The translations under genes were made by a program, and so were the position numbers. Of a stretch of 64,000 nt of DNA, positions 9,944 through 18,587 are shown one piece after another. Source of the DNA: BCD1 sp942492125 (GTDB lineage Bacteria > Bacteroidota > Bacteroidia > Chitinophagales > Saprospiraceae); assembly GCA_942492125.1 (NCBI GenBank), contig CALODM010000045.1, forward strand, positions 310,001-374,000, written 5' to 3'. A model generated the notes under the pieces. That model was not told where the DNA came from. It searched no databases and saw only the letters and a program-made list of their open reading frames with translations. Each line of letters begins with the position of its first letter. The stretch's first letter is position 1.

Positions 9944-10957
9944 TTATCCGTTTCCGTTGCCACCGTTTCCGTTGCCACCGTTTCCGTTGCCACCATTTCC
10001 GTTGCCACCGTTTCCGTTGCCACCGTTTCCGTTGCCGCCATTTCCGTTGCCACCATTTCCGTTGCCGCCATTGCCATCACCGCCATTAGGGCAAATACCA
10101 CTATTGCCATTGCCACCGTTTCCGTCACCGCTATTAGGGCAAATACCACCATTGCCGTTTCCACCATTGCCATTGCCACCATTGGGGCAGATGCCACCAT
10201 TTCCATTTCCGCTATTGTTCTGAGTGAAACATAGACTTCCACCCCGTTCTCTTGGGCTACTGACAATTTCTGTAAATAACTCAGGAGTAATGAATTGAGC
10301 AGTATAACTTGCCTCAACCAGGGATAGTTGCCTGTTAAAAGCACGCAGGTGATTTCTGGAGCCTTTGGTCAATTCGTTGAATACGGCAATGATATCTTCA
10401 TTGTCCATGGCTTCCGTTAGATCGATCAGATCGCGAATGTCAACGTCTTCAATGGCAGCACCTGCCAGGAATGCTCCTTCCAGGCTTTCGCTACCTTGTT
10501 CCGTTAAACTATTATATAAAGATTGAAGCTCCTGGTTGACAAAAACTCCGGGGCCATTTTCCCCCACTGGATCGTTGAGGTCGTACTTTTCGAAAAGACA
10601 TGCGAGCGCATCCATGTGTTTTTGCTCCGATTTCGCTATATTGTTAAAAACCCTGTGATCCCAAAGTTGGTACATTTGCAGGTAAACATCTCTGGCCATT
10701 TTCTCTTCTTCCCGCATCAACATTAATGCATTGATCTCTTCAGCAGATAAGGTTTCCAAAGGGTAGTTGTCGAAAAGGCAACTGCATTGTGATTGTTGTG
10801 TGGCAGTGGCTGCAGCTTCATATCTGAAGTCTGTAATTTCATCAGCCAGCTCATTATTGTTGATACCTGCTACTTCTGTTTGACATTGGGTAGTAAAAAG
10901 GCCGACAACAGCTAATAATATCATGCCAATTAAGCTTTTCCAAAAATGATTTTTCAT
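9944..10957 (-). CDS. DUF2202 ferritin-like lipoprotein with long Gly/Asn repeat tail
   Basis: 337 aa. The N-terminus has a hydrophobic signal segment (about residues 7-21) and a cysteine at 25 (TTQC) that could be lipidated; the lipobox is not canonical. Residues about 70-240 match DUF2202, an all-helical ferritin-like domain of unknown function: 'LSAEEINALMLMREEEKMARDVY' and 'SEQKHMDAL' supply the Glu and His positions expected of a di-iron or similar metal site. From about residue 250 the protein is almost purely Gly-Asn (GNGNGG units) to the stop, interrupted three times by 'ICPN'. This tail is encoded by a 12-bp tandem repeat and is not a T9SS signal. The gene lies 92 bases downstream of the membrane protein and sigma factor on the same strand, so it may be in their operon or regulon. 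Confidence 0.85.
   Translation of the reverse strand: MKNHFWKSLIGMILLAVVGLFTTQCQTEVAGINNNELADEITDFRYEAAATATQQSQCSCLFDNYPLETLSAEEINALMLMREEEKMARDVYLQMYQLWDHRVFNNIAKSEQKHMDALACLFEKYDLNDPVGENGPGVFVNQELQSLYNSLTEQGSESLEGAFLAGAAIEDVDIRDLIDLTEAMDNEDIIAVFNELTKGSRNHLRAFNRQLSLVEASYTAQFITPELFTEIVSSPRERGGSLCFTQNNSGNGNGGICPNGGNGNGGNGNGGICPNSGDGNGGNGNSGICPNGGDGNGGNGNGGNGNGGNGNGGNGNGGNGNGGNGNGGNGNGGNGNG
9947..10212 (-). repeat. 12-bp tandem repeat encoding the Gly-Asn tail
   Basis: A tract built from the plus-strand unit CCGTTTCCGTTGCCA with 12-base periodicity and variants. The period is a multiple of three, so slippage changes tail length without breaking the frame. It also leaves other frames open, which makes spurious overlapping ORFs here. 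Confidence 0.85.
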
Positions 10958-11049
10958 AACCTTTTTTTTCGTAGTTAAAATGAATATTTGTTTACTTTCA
11001 TTGGTTACTACGCGAATGGTTATGGTTTCTTTCCTTTTTTTAAAAAAAA

Positions 11050-11778
11050 TTATTCTTGTCTGCCTTTTTTGCCCTGTGCACGATTTTCACGACCTCCCCA
11101 GGGGCGTATTTCTTCTGCTTCAAAGGTTCTTTTGTCAATAAGTTTTCCGACCAGTTTTATCTTTTCGCCCGGTTCCAAAAGAACCCTGGGAGATACAAAG
11201 GCATCCTGATATTGAATTTCCCATGTATTTTCTTCAAAATCTTTGAGTTGAAGGGAATTGCCGGATTTAGTATGGACAATGGTGCCCGAGAGAAAACCCT
11301 CTTCAGTGTTCATCCATATCCTGACTTTTTTCTCCTGAAGACTTTGGTAAACTTCCACATTTACAGCGAAGGCATTTTCCAGCTTTTCGCCTCCACCTGC
11401 AATAAAAAACAAGGTGCCCAGCAAAATACTTAAGGCCGCAGATATGGCTACAAGACGTGAGACAGTGAATTTATACCCTTTTCGGGAATACTGCACGCTG
11501 AAAATGGCCAATATCAAAAATAGAACAAGGGTTAGTATCCAGAAAATAGGCAGCAAGCCAAGGAAAAACTCCAGTTTGGAATGGGACATGTGCGTCAGTA
11601 AATCAAATTCAGACTCCTGGATGCTGAACAATACGACCGAAAAGGCCAGGGCACCCAAAACTACTGCCAGCGAAAATCCAGTCCAGACAGCACCGTTTTT
11701 TAACAAAAACTTCCACCGGGGGATGGGTTGAATATTCTCGGATTTAATTTTATCTATGATCTTCTTAGAATTGTCCAT
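11050..11778 (-). CDS. Membrane protein encoded with an ECF sigma factor (possible anti-sigma or effector partner)
   Basis: 242 aa, family not recognised. A charged N-terminal cytoplasmic stretch of about 30 residues is followed by three hydrophobic segments (about 32-52, 70-93 and 106-127). A soluble C-terminal domain (about 130-225) resembles a small OB-like or DUF5666-like beta domain ('GFLSGTIVHTKSGNSLQL' ... 'LEPGEKIKLVGKL'), and the tail is basic and Gly/Arg-rich. The start lies four bases after the sigma factor stop, so the two are co-transcribed. That position is typical of anti-sigma factors, but no zinc-binding anti-sigma motif is present. A sensing or regulatory role is inferred from position only. 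Confidence 0.6.
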   Translation of the reverse strand: MDNSKKIIDKIKSENIQPIPRWKFLLKNGAVWTGFSLAVVLGALAFSVVLFSIQESEFDLLTHMSHSKLEFFLGLLPIFWILTLVLFLILAIFSVQYSRKGYKFTVSRLVAISAALSILLGTLFFIAGGGEKLENAFAVNVEVYQSLQEKKVRIWMNTEEGFLSGTIVHTKSGNSLQLKDFEENTWEIQYQDAFVSPRVLLEPGEKIKLVGKLIDKRTFEAEEIRPWGGRENRAQGKKGRQE

Positions 11779-11782
11779 TACT

Positions 11783-12373
11783 TTATTGTTTAAAACCAGG
11801 AAAAATGGTTTTTCCTCCTTGTTGAATAAAGGCTTTTTTTGCTCTGTTAATTCTTGTGGCTACAGTGCCTTCCGGAATTTTTAAAACATCGGAAATTTCC
11901 TCATAACTCATCATTTCTAGAAATTTTAAAACAAGTATTTCCCTGTACTTAAGCGGTAACTGTTGCAGGATCTCATCGATCTTTTTCGAAGAAGATTCCT
12001 GCTCGCTTTCTTCATCGAAAAATTTTTCTTCATTATCGAAAAGATCCTCGGGCAAATCAGCCATTTGATCCTTTCCATAGGACGTTTTTTTGCGCCAGAA
12101 GGAGACCGTTTCATTGTGTACGATTCGGTATATCCAGCTCGATAGTTTCAGATCCTGATCAAAATCGTGAAGATTACGCCAGATCTTTATAAAAGCTTCC
12201 TGAAGAATATCTTCCGATTCTTCCCGGGTTGAATAGGAAATCCTTTTAATGTACCGCAGTAATTTAGGTTCGTACCGACTGTACAAACAGGCAAAATACT
12301 CCACATCCCGGAGTGATCGGCGGACGATCTCCAGGTCGCTGAGTTCTTGACAAATTTGCTCGGTTACATGCAT
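11783..12373 (-). CDS. ECF-type RNA polymerase sigma factor
   Basis: 196 aa, usual ECF length. Region 2 (about residues 28-95) includes 'EESEDILQEAFIKIWRNL' and 'LSSWIYRIVHNETVSFWRKK'. Region 4 (about 132-185) includes 'LPLKYREILVLKFLEMMSYEEISDVLKIPEGTVATRINRAKK', a helix-turn-helix for -35 recognition. The acidic linker between them (about 100-130) is rich in Glu and Ser. It heads the operon with the membrane protein and possibly the DUF2202 gene. A 10-bp palindrome ATGAATTCAT lies 28 bases upstream of the start (12401-12410) and could take part in autoregulation; this is inference. Confidence 0.92.
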   Translation of the reverse strand: MHVTEQICQELSDLEIVRRSLRDVEYFACLYSRYEPKLLRYIKRISYSTREESEDILQEAFIKIWRNLHDFDQDLKLSSWIYRIVHNETVSFWRKKTSYGKDQMADLPEDLFDNEEKFFDEESEQESSSKKIDEILQQLPLKYREILVLKFLEMMSYEEISDVLKIPEGTVATRINRAKKAFIQQGGKTIFPGFKQ

Positions 12374-12753
12374 GAGTTTACCTTAGCGTATATCTGTAAA
12401 ATGAATTCATGTCTTGTCCAAATCACACATTATTATTCTAAATGGAATGGCTGGAAGAATGAAAAGTTGATTAATGGTTATTCGCATCCTCAATTCCAAT
12501 ATTCCCTTTTGACCCGATGATTCTATTATTTTCCAAATTTTTCGATTGCCCGTTCATTAAAATTTAAAAAAATCTTCAGTCAGGATGAACTTTAGGAAAA
12601 CAGATCACCACGGCCGGGGGTCTTTGTGGCTGGAAGTTAAGTTTTTTATAAATAAAATTTTAAAAATGAAAGAAAAGAAATCTGACTGCGTAGTAGAAGA
12701 TGAAAGACAGTTCAAAACGGACTGTTGTTGAACAAACATAAAAATATAAACTT
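12374..12753. other. Divergent promoter region between the ECF sigma operon and the EF-hand gene
   Basis: 380 bases, AT-rich toward the EF-hand gene. A TTTG followed after about 18 bases by TATAAATA (near 12624-12654) is a weak promoter candidate for the plus strand. A 21-codon ORF lies inside and is listed separately. No clear bidirectional operator beyond the ATGAATTCAT palindrome near the sigma start was seen. Confidence 0.4.
12666..12731 (+). CDS. Possible 21-aa Cys-containing small peptide
   Basis: ATG to TGA encodes a charged 21-residue peptide beginning MKEKKSDC and ending in Cys-Cys. It sits 22 bases upstream of the EF-hand gene, just after an AT-rich promoter-like stretch. There is no recognisable ribosome binding site, and this phylum rarely uses one. 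It could be a chance ORF in the leader. Confidence 0.2.
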   Translation: MKEKKSDCVVEDERQFKTDCC

Positions 12754-13209
12754 ATGAAACGTCAATTTAAATTAAATGGGTTCTACACCCTGCTGGTGCT
12801 TTCCCTTATGATGTTTGTCGGAATGGGAACTTCCTTTGCACAGACCGGCCAGGGAAACAAAAAAGCTCAACGCTTTACACAATGTGACAGAAACGGAGAT
12901 GGTTTTGTTAGTAACAGTGAATGTCAGAATTTGCAATATGCCAATTTCGATAAGGATGGTGACGGCCTTCTGAACAGGAATGAATACCGTACGATGAAAA
13001 AACAGCAAAATAAAAATCAAAGTGCTAATCGCAATGTCAACAGAACCAATAAGGGGCAAGGTATGAACCAGAGAGGTAATGGAAACGGACAGCGACTGAG
13101 AGATGGTTCAGGAAGCGGAACGCCACAAAGACTGAGAGATGGCAGTGGTAGTGGAAGACAAATGAATGGAACTTCTCGTTCTGGCAATGGCGGGGGGCGT
13201 AGAGGTTAA
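12754..13209 (+). CDS. Secreted EF-hand protein with basic Gly/Ser/Arg-rich tail
   Basis: 151 aa. A signal peptide covers about residues 1-30 (cleavage after 'TSFAQ'). Two canonical 12-residue EF-hand loops follow: DRNGDGFVSNSE (45-56) and DKDGDGLLNRNE (66-77), with Asp at 1, 3 or 5 and Glu at 12 as needed for calcium binding. The rest is low complexity, Asn/Gln/Arg/Gly/Ser-rich, with the unit QRLRDGSGSG occurring twice. It is divergent from the ECF sigma operon. Small EF-hand proteins of this type occur in the Bacteroidota periplasm; calcium binding is well supported, the cellular role is unknown. Confidence 0.8.
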   Translation: MKRQFKLNGFYTLLVLSLMMFVGMGTSFAQTGQGNKKAQRFTQCDRNGDGFVSNSECQNLQYANFDKDGDGLLNRNEYRTMKKQQNKNQSANRNVNRTNKGQGMNQRGNGNGQRLRDGSGSGTPQRLRDGSGSGRQMNGTSRSGNGGGRRG

Positions 13210-13253
13210 CCTGGAAGATTTAACTGTAGAGATAGTTTAGTATACGTTTTGAG

Positions 13254-13287
13254 AAGGATGGTTCCCTGCGGGGAGTCATCCTTTTTT
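13254..13287 (+). terminator. Rho-independent terminator of the EF-hand gene
   Basis: AAGGATG (13254-13260) pairs with CATCCTT, inside which TTCCC pairs with GGGGA around a short TGC loop; six T follow. Confidence 0.85.
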
Positions 13288-13370
13288 AACAGGGATATGC
13301 TATAATTAGCGGAGCCTGTAATCCTATAACCCGTTAAAAACCAAAAATATTTGGAATATTGGGCACTTCC

Positions 13371-14285
13371 TTAAAAGATAGACATCCCGGTTTTGGTTGT
13401 CAATAATTCCAAAGCTTTCATACCCAAAAGTGAATTGCCCTTTTTGTTTAGCCGGGGACTCCAGACCGCAACGCTGAATTGCTGAGGATAAACGGCAACT
13501 ATGCCGCCGCCAACACCACTTTTCCCGGGCAATCCGACCTTGAAGGTGAATTCTCCGGCCTCGTCATAAAAGCCACAGGTTTGCATGAGGGCATTGAGTC
13601 TTTTTATCTGACTCGAGGTAAGAAACTCTCCGGTAATACTCAACGCTCTGCCGTGATCAGCGAAAGGCAGAAAAGCCTGGGAAAGCTCCCTGCAGGTCAT
13701 TTCTATGGAACAGATGTGGAAGTAGAAATCCAGTACTTCTTCTATATCGTTGTGGATATTTCCAAATGATTTGAGCAGGTTAGTGATCGCAGCGTTCCTG
13801 TGTCCCCAGTTCTTTTCAGAAGCAGCTATTTGTTTGTTGTATTGGATATTTTCTGTTTGGGCCATTCGGCGCACAAAATGGAGAAAATCTTTTTGGGGAT
13901 ATTCCAGGTGAGAGATAAGTATATCTGCAACGACCAGAGCGCCGGAATTTATAAAGGGGTTTCTCGGGATACCCGCTTCGTATTCCAGAAGTGTCAGGCT
14001 GTTGAAAGGATGACCCGAAGGTTCTACGCCCACACGTTTCCAGATTTTTTCGCCGATGATGGAAATGGCCAGGGCTACTGAAAGTACTTTGACAATACTT
14101 TGAATGGAAAATTTTTCCTCGCTCTGACCTATGGCAAAAGTCCTCCCATCCAGAAAGGTCAGATGGATACCGAATTTTTCAGGATCGACCATACCCAATT
14201 CAGGAATATAATCCGCCACCTGGCCCTGACCGGCAAAGGGTTGAACCTCCTCATGAATCTCTGTCAAGATTTGTTGAAAATCCAC
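13371..14285 (-). CDS. glsA: Glutaminase A
   Basis: 304 aa, the usual length for bacterial glutaminases of the serine-dependent beta-lactamase fold. It hydrolyses L-glutamine to glutamate and ammonia in the cytoplasm. The catalytic Ser-x-x-Lys is at S63/K66 in 'SIQSIVKV'. Other conserved family stretches include 'AGIPRNPFINSGALVV' (substrate-binding Asn), 'EKNWGHRNAAI' and 'GLPGKSGVGGGIVAVYP' near the C-terminus. There is no C-terminal STAS or ankyrin domain. The upstream gene ends six bases before the start, so the two probably share an mRNA. Confidence 0.95.
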   Translation of the reverse strand: MDFQQILTEIHEEVQPFAGQGQVADYIPELGMVDPEKFGIHLTFLDGRTFAIGQSEEKFSIQSIVKVLSVALAISIIGEKIWKRVGVEPSGHPFNSLTLLEYEAGIPRNPFINSGALVVADILISHLEYPQKDFLHFVRRMAQTENIQYNKQIAASEKNWGHRNAAITNLLKSFGNIHNDIEEVLDFYFHICSIEMTCRELSQAFLPFADHGRALSITGEFLTSSQIKRLNALMQTCGFYDEAGEFTFKVGLPGKSGVGGGIVAVYPQQFSVAVWSPRLNKKGNSLLGMKALELLTTKTGMSIF

Positions 14286-14290
14286 GGTTG

Positions 14291-15187
14291 TTAATCTGCT
14301 ACGATAGCAATTTTGTAATCCGGGCTGATTGCCAATCTGGAAATATTGCGAATGTCATAGTAGCGCAGGTCAGCGATCTCTATCCAGTCTTCATCTGTGA
14401 ATTGATTAAACTTGAACAGCTTGCTTCCACGCCCCATCACAAAAGTACCATCGGGGAACATGGCAAAATCTTCACAACCCTTCAGGGTTTTTACGATAGA
14501 CCTGGGTTGCTGATTTTTGTTGTAGAGATTTTTTTCCATCAGGTACCAGTTGTCGCTGAATTCGCTTTTTTGAACATAAACGAGGTTGCCGTTGGGAAGC
14601 TTGGAAAAACATCGACCTACGTTGGTGGCCACTGGAGTTACATCATCGGTGCGTGTATTCGCTATGGCCAGGTAATTAGGGTTTTCAACGACAAAAACGG
14701 CAACTTCAGAACCATTGATCCAGTGGTAATAACCGACGTTTGTCAGGTACTTAAAAACAGGTTGACCATTGGTCAGCCGGTCGATAGGAAATTGCCAAAG
14801 GCGCAGTAAAGTGTCCCGGCCGGTATACTCCTGCCGGATGGCCGAGAAGCTGTAATAATCCAACATGCGTTGGGGAGAAAATTCAGCCTCGGCAGTTTGT
14901 GTTACTTTGACTTTGGTCTTTTTATCCAGGTCCATCATGACAAGATCACTCTGGCTGTCATTGGGTGTTTGCACGCTGATGTATAATTGGGATGGGCTGA
15001 AAAAGGCTGGCTGGTTGTTGTAGCCGTTTTCATTGAACTGGGTCAGCCATTTGGCATTATTGAAATTGTAAGCGCTGTCTGATACCTGCTGGACTTCAAA
15101 AAGGTAAATATTGGATTTTGGTAGTTGGGCTCCTGCCTCTATCCAAAGGGTCCCAGCAAGCAGCATGGTGGTGAATATTCTCAGCAT
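14291..15187 (-). CDS. Exported beta-propeller (TolB/WD40-like) protein of unknown function
   Basis: 298 aa from the ATG at 15187. The frame is open for 57 codons upstream, but this start directly precedes a signal peptide (MLRIFTTMLLAGTLWIEAGAQ), so it is preferred. The mature part has repeated short beta units of the propeller kind ('NQPAFFSPSQLYISV', 'AEAEFSPQRMLDYYSF', 'RLAISPDYKIAIVAD'), as in TolB/PD40 proteins. It lacks a T9SS signal and is probably periplasmic. It lies just upstream of glutaminase in the same orientation. No specific function can be assigned. Confidence 0.7.
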   Translation of the reverse strand: MLRIFTTMLLAGTLWIEAGAQLPKSNIYLFEVQQVSDSAYNFNNAKWLTQFNENGYNNQPAFFSPSQLYISVQTPNDSQSDLVMMDLDKKTKVKVTQTAEAEFSPQRMLDYYSFSAIRQEYTGRDTLLRLWQFPIDRLTNGQPVFKYLTNVGYYHWINGSEVAVFVVENPNYLAIANTRTDDVTPVATNVGRCFSKLPNGNLVYVQKSEFSDNWYLMEKNLYNKNQQPRSIVKTLKGCEDFAMFPDGTFVMGRGSKLFKFNQFTDEDWIEIADLRYYDIRNISRLAISPDYKIAIVAD

Positions 15188-15564
15188 GATCTTATTTTTA
15201 TGGGTAAAGTTAGCATATTTTACGAAATTGCATTTATTGAAATAAGCATAAACTTTTTTAGACATCCCATTTGCTGAGGATTGAAAAAGTTCAGGGAAAA
15301 ACGGACTGATCCGGTCTGCCTTTCTGGAATCAGCAGACGGGTTTATACCCAAAAGCATCCCTTGATTTTTAAAAGAATGAAATTTTCTGCAATCAAAAAT
15401 TGATATTGTCGATTATGCCTTTTAAAATGCTGAATGGGACGAAGTTTCTTGCTCAGCAATTCAGCAGGAGTATCTGACTTTTTGAAGTATTTCATTTACC
15501 TGCGGCAGAAATTGCTTATATTGCACAAATTGAAAATCAACTTTTTTAACCAAACTTAATTATT
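15188..15564. other. Intergenic region between divergent genes
   Basis: 377 bases separating the propeller gene and the GlsB/YeaQ-type gene. It presumably holds both promoters. TAACTTTA on the minus strand (about 25-30 bases upstream of 15187) is one mismatch from the TANNTTTG box. No repeat or gene was recognised. Confidence 0.35.
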
Positions 15565-15810
15565 ATGGGTGGATTTATTTATTTCATTCTTGTAGGAGCT
15601 CTGGCAGGATGGCTGGTAGGTCAGCTTTTTAAAGGCAGCGGTTTTGGTGTCTTGGGCAACATCGTTGTTGGTATTGTTGGTGGCATCCTTGGTGGCTGGG
15701 TATTTGGCCTCATGGGGATTTCTACCAGCGGAGGACTTTTAGGGTCTATCATTACAGCTGTAGTTGGCGGCGGGCTGCTGGTTTGGCTTGTAGGAATTAT
15801 CAAGAAGTAA
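15565..15810 (+). CDS. GlsB/YeaQ/YmgE family small membrane protein
   Basis: 81 aa, almost wholly hydrophobic and glycine-rich, with three predicted membrane segments (about 4-22, 29-50 and 56-78). 'GALAGWLVGQLFKGSGFGVLGNIVVGIVGGILGGW' is the family signature (PF04226, formerly transglycosylase-associated). The family is stress-induced in several bacteria; molecular function is unknown. It is monocistronic here. Confidence 0.9.
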   Translation: MGGFIYFILVGALAGWLVGQLFKGSGFGVLGNIVVGIVGGILGGWVFGLMGISTSGGLLGSIITAVVGGGLLVWLVGIIKK

Positions 15811-15926
15811 AGTGCTATCCATCTTTGATTGATAATTTGCAGAAGCCCGATCAGAAACATTTTTGGCCGGGCTGTTATTGTTATAAAAGAGAGATCAATA
15901 ATTGAAAATTTCCGTAAGTTTACATT

Positions 15927-17852
15927 ATGTCAAACGTCAAACCACATTCGCTTTTTTCTGACTATGATCTTTATCTTTTCAGATCAGGTAATCATTTTCG
16001 CGCCTACAAGAATATGGGCAGTTTTCCCTTGTCGGTAGATGGTGAAAAAGGAGTTCATTTTTCTGTATGGGCACCCAACGCCCGTCGAGTTTCTGTCATC
16101 GGAGATTTTAATGAATGGAACCCCGAAACCCACAAACTTTTTCCAAGGCTTGATGAGTCGGGTATCTGGGAAGGGTTTATCCCCGGACTTGAAAAAGGTG
16201 CCGTTTATAAATACCGGATCAAATCCAATACCGGGCAGGAACTGGACAAGGGAGATCCATATGCCCGCTTGTGGCAGGTGCCTTCCGAAACAGCCTCCAT
16301 CGTCTGGGATCTGAACTATGAATGGAAAGACGAAAAATGGATGAACAGCAGGAAAGCTGACACGGGTTTTTCGGTTTATGAAGTCCATATCGGTTCCTGG
16401 AAAAAGAAAAATAACAACGATGAGTCGCTCACTTACCGCGAAATGGCGCGGGAGTTGGTGCCTTACGTTAAAAAAATGGGCTTTACCCATGTAGAACTGA
16501 TGCCTGTTATGGAACATCCGTATTTCCATTCCTGGGGGTACCAGGTAACAGGATATTTTGCTCCTTCCCACCGCTTCGGTAAACCGGAAGACCTCATGTA
16601 CCTGATCGATAAATTCCATCAGGCAGGTATTGGCGTTATCCTGGATTGGGTGCCTTCCCATTTTCCAACGGACGGCCATGGCCCGGGTTGGTTTGACGGG
16701 ACACATCTGTATGAACATCCCGATCCGCAAAGGGGATTTCACCCGGACTGGCAGAGTTTTATCTTTGATTATGGCAGGCAGGAAGTCCGCAATTTCCTGT
16801 TTTCCAACGCTATGTTCTGGCTCGAGTATTACCACGCTGACGGCATAAGAGTAGATGCCGTAGCTTCTATGATACACCTGGATTATTCCCGGGAAGAAGG
16901 AGAATGGACGCCCAACAAATATGGGGGTAACGGAAACCTGGAAGCCATTGATTTTGTCAAGGAATTGAATATGGCTATTCACAGGGAATACCCCGGAACG
17001 GTGGTCATTGCAGAAGAATCCACGGATTGGCCCGGGGTCACGAGGGATGTGGAATGGGATGGCCTTGGTTTTGACCAAAAGTGGATGATGGGCTGGATGA
17101 ATGATACCCTGGAGTATTTTAAGATAGACCCGGTATTTAGAAAATTTCACCAGAATAAGATCACTTTCAGTTTTACCTATGCCTTTTCAGAAAAATATAT
17201 GCTCCCGCTGTCTCATGATGAGGTAGTACATGGTAAGGGGACGCTCTTTACCCGTATGCCGGGAGATGAGGGACAGCGTTTTGCTAACCTGCGGTTGTTG
17301 TTTGGTATGCAGTGGATGCACCCTGGATCCAACCTGGTATTCATGGGAGGAGAATTTGGACAAACCACAGAATGGAATATTGAGGTAGGTCTCGAATGGC
17401 ACCTGCTGCAGTACGATTATCATAAAGGGGTGCAAAAATGGGTCCGGGATTTGAATGAATTGTACAAAAAAGAACCTGCGCTTTCCCTCCATCAATTTGA
17501 TTACCGTTCCTTTGAATGGGTGGATGGAACCGATCATCAGCAGAGTGTGATTTCCTTCCTGCGCAAAACAGAAGACGACAAAGACACACTGCTCATCGTA
17601 TGTAATTTCACCCCGGTTGTGCGTCGTGGTTACAAGATCGGTGTGCCCCTTGCCGGTAAATGGAAAGAGGTCCTCAACAGTACAGATGAAGCCTATGCCG
17701 GATACGGAATGGACGGTAACGGAACAGTAGAAGCCCTGGAAGAGGAACAACATGGACGGCCCTATTGTGTCGAGTTGACTTTGCCGGCTTTGAGCATCCA
17801 GGTTTTTAAAAACCAGCCTGTTAAAAAAACGAGAAAAAACACTAAAAAGTAG
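15927..17852 (+). CDS. glgB: 1,4-alpha-glucan branching enzyme
   Basis: 641 aa, a GH13 branching enzyme with an N-terminal CBM48 domain (about residues 25-115, 'GVHFSVWAPNARRVSVIGDFNEWN'), a catalytic barrel (about 150-500) and an all-beta C-terminal domain. It forms alpha-1,6 branches in glycogen in the cytoplasm. The nucleophile is D310 in 'DGIRVDAVASM' and the acid/base E363 in 'IAEEST'; their 53-residue spacing equals that of E. coli D405/E458. 'LPLSHDEVVHGKG' carries the third conserved acid. It lacks the extra N1 domain of long GlgB forms. No other glycogen gene is adjacent. Confidence 0.97.
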   Translation: MSNVKPHSLFSDYDLYLFRSGNHFRAYKNMGSFPLSVDGEKGVHFSVWAPNARRVSVIGDFNEWNPETHKLFPRLDESGIWEGFIPGLEKGAVYKYRIKSNTGQELDKGDPYARLWQVPSETASIVWDLNYEWKDEKWMNSRKADTGFSVYEVHIGSWKKKNNNDESLTYREMARELVPYVKKMGFTHVELMPVMEHPYFHSWGYQVTGYFAPSHRFGKPEDLMYLIDKFHQAGIGVILDWVPSHFPTDGHGPGWFDGTHLYEHPDPQRGFHPDWQSFIFDYGRQEVRNFLFSNAMFWLEYYHADGIRVDAVASMIHLDYSREEGEWTPNKYGGNGNLEAIDFVKELNMAIHREYPGTVVIAEESTDWPGVTRDVEWDGLGFDQKWMMGWMNDTLEYFKIDPVFRKFHQNKITFSFTYAFSEKYMLPLSHDEVVHGKGTLFTRMPGDEGQRFANLRLLFGMQWMHPGSNLVFMGGEFGQTTEWNIEVGLEWHLLQYDYHKGVQKWVRDLNELYKKEPALSLHQFDYRSFEWVDGTDHQQSVISFLRKTEDDKDTLLIVCNFTPVVRRGYKIGVPLAGKWKEVLNSTDEAYAGYGMDGNGTVEALEEEQHGRPYCVELTLPALSIQVFKNQPVKKTRKNTKK

Positions 17853-18097
17853 GACGGAGGGTTATTTCTGATATTGGCATGTTCAAAATTTTTATTGGGA
17901 TTCTTTTATTTTCCGCAAAGAAATTCTAATTCATGAGGAAAAATGGATAAAATGGGAGAAAGAAAAGGAGGAAAAAGATTATGCTCGTCCAATTTTCCAG
18001 TCATTCCATTTTTCCAGTATTGCGGCAAGGAATCTTAGGTAAGATATTGATTATCAATTATTAGGAAATCCAGACAAGCTCTCTAAAATAGAACAAA

Positions 18098-18460
18098 ATG
18101 ATCAAACGACTGCTTCAGGTTTTACTCGTGCTTTTTGGAATAGTATTCATTTTAGCCTTGCGACCCATTTCTGTCAGTAATGAAAGTGATTGTAATGTCA
18201 CTTCCGGTATTGTGGTTAAACTCCACGAAGGTGGAAAAAACGATATTGTTTTCAGGTTAAAGGACAATCAAAAAATTTATTATATCAATCGGGGACTTGA
18301 ATCCGGGTTGACCTTCGAAGGGCTGCGGGAACAATTACTGGATAACCAGGTTACCATTTGGTCAGCCAAACACTGGACGCCGCTGGACCCAAAGGGGAGG
18401 ATGAATCACATCTGTAAGGTTACTTATAAGGATGAGGTGATTTATACGGAGTTTGAATAG
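18098..18460 (+). CDS. Small membrane-anchored or exported protein of unknown function
   Basis: 120 aa. A hydrophobic N-terminal segment (about residues 4-22) is a signal anchor or uncleaved signal. The rest is a small soluble domain with two cysteines (about 32 and 107) and mixed alpha/beta character ('GIVVKLHEGGKNDIVFRLKDNQKIYYINRGLE'). I do not recognise a family. It stands alone, 245 bases after glgB and convergent with the flavoprotein gene. Confidence 0.65.
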   Translation: MIKRLLQVLLVLFGIVFILALRPISVSNESDCNVTSGIVVKLHEGGKNDIVFRLKDNQKIYYINRGLESGLTFEGLREQLLDNQVTIWSAKHWTPLDPKGRMNHICKVTYKDEVIYTEFE

Positions 18461-18470
18461 TAATGCTGAT

Positions 18471-18517
18471 CAAGGGGTGAAACTGACCCTTGTTGTTCGA
18501 AGTTTTTAACTTCGAAC
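18471..18517. terminator. Two adjacent hairpins between convergent genes
   Basis: CAAGGG (18471-18476) pairs with CCCTTG (18487-18492). Directly after it, GTTCGAAGTT (18495-18504) pairs perfectly with AACTTCGAAC (18508-18517) across three T. There is no strong T run, so these are likely but not certain bidirectional termination signals. Confidence 0.5.
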
Positions 18518-18587
18518 TCATTACCTAATGTTTCAATGAGCCGACCAACCGTAATTCTATTATTTAGAGAAAAAGGTTCTGCTATTG

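Noticed and set aside
9904..10344. Overlapping ORFs on both strands over the DUF2202 tail
   Set aside because: The 12-bp repeat keeps several frames open at once; only the frame continuous with the DUF2202 domain is credible.
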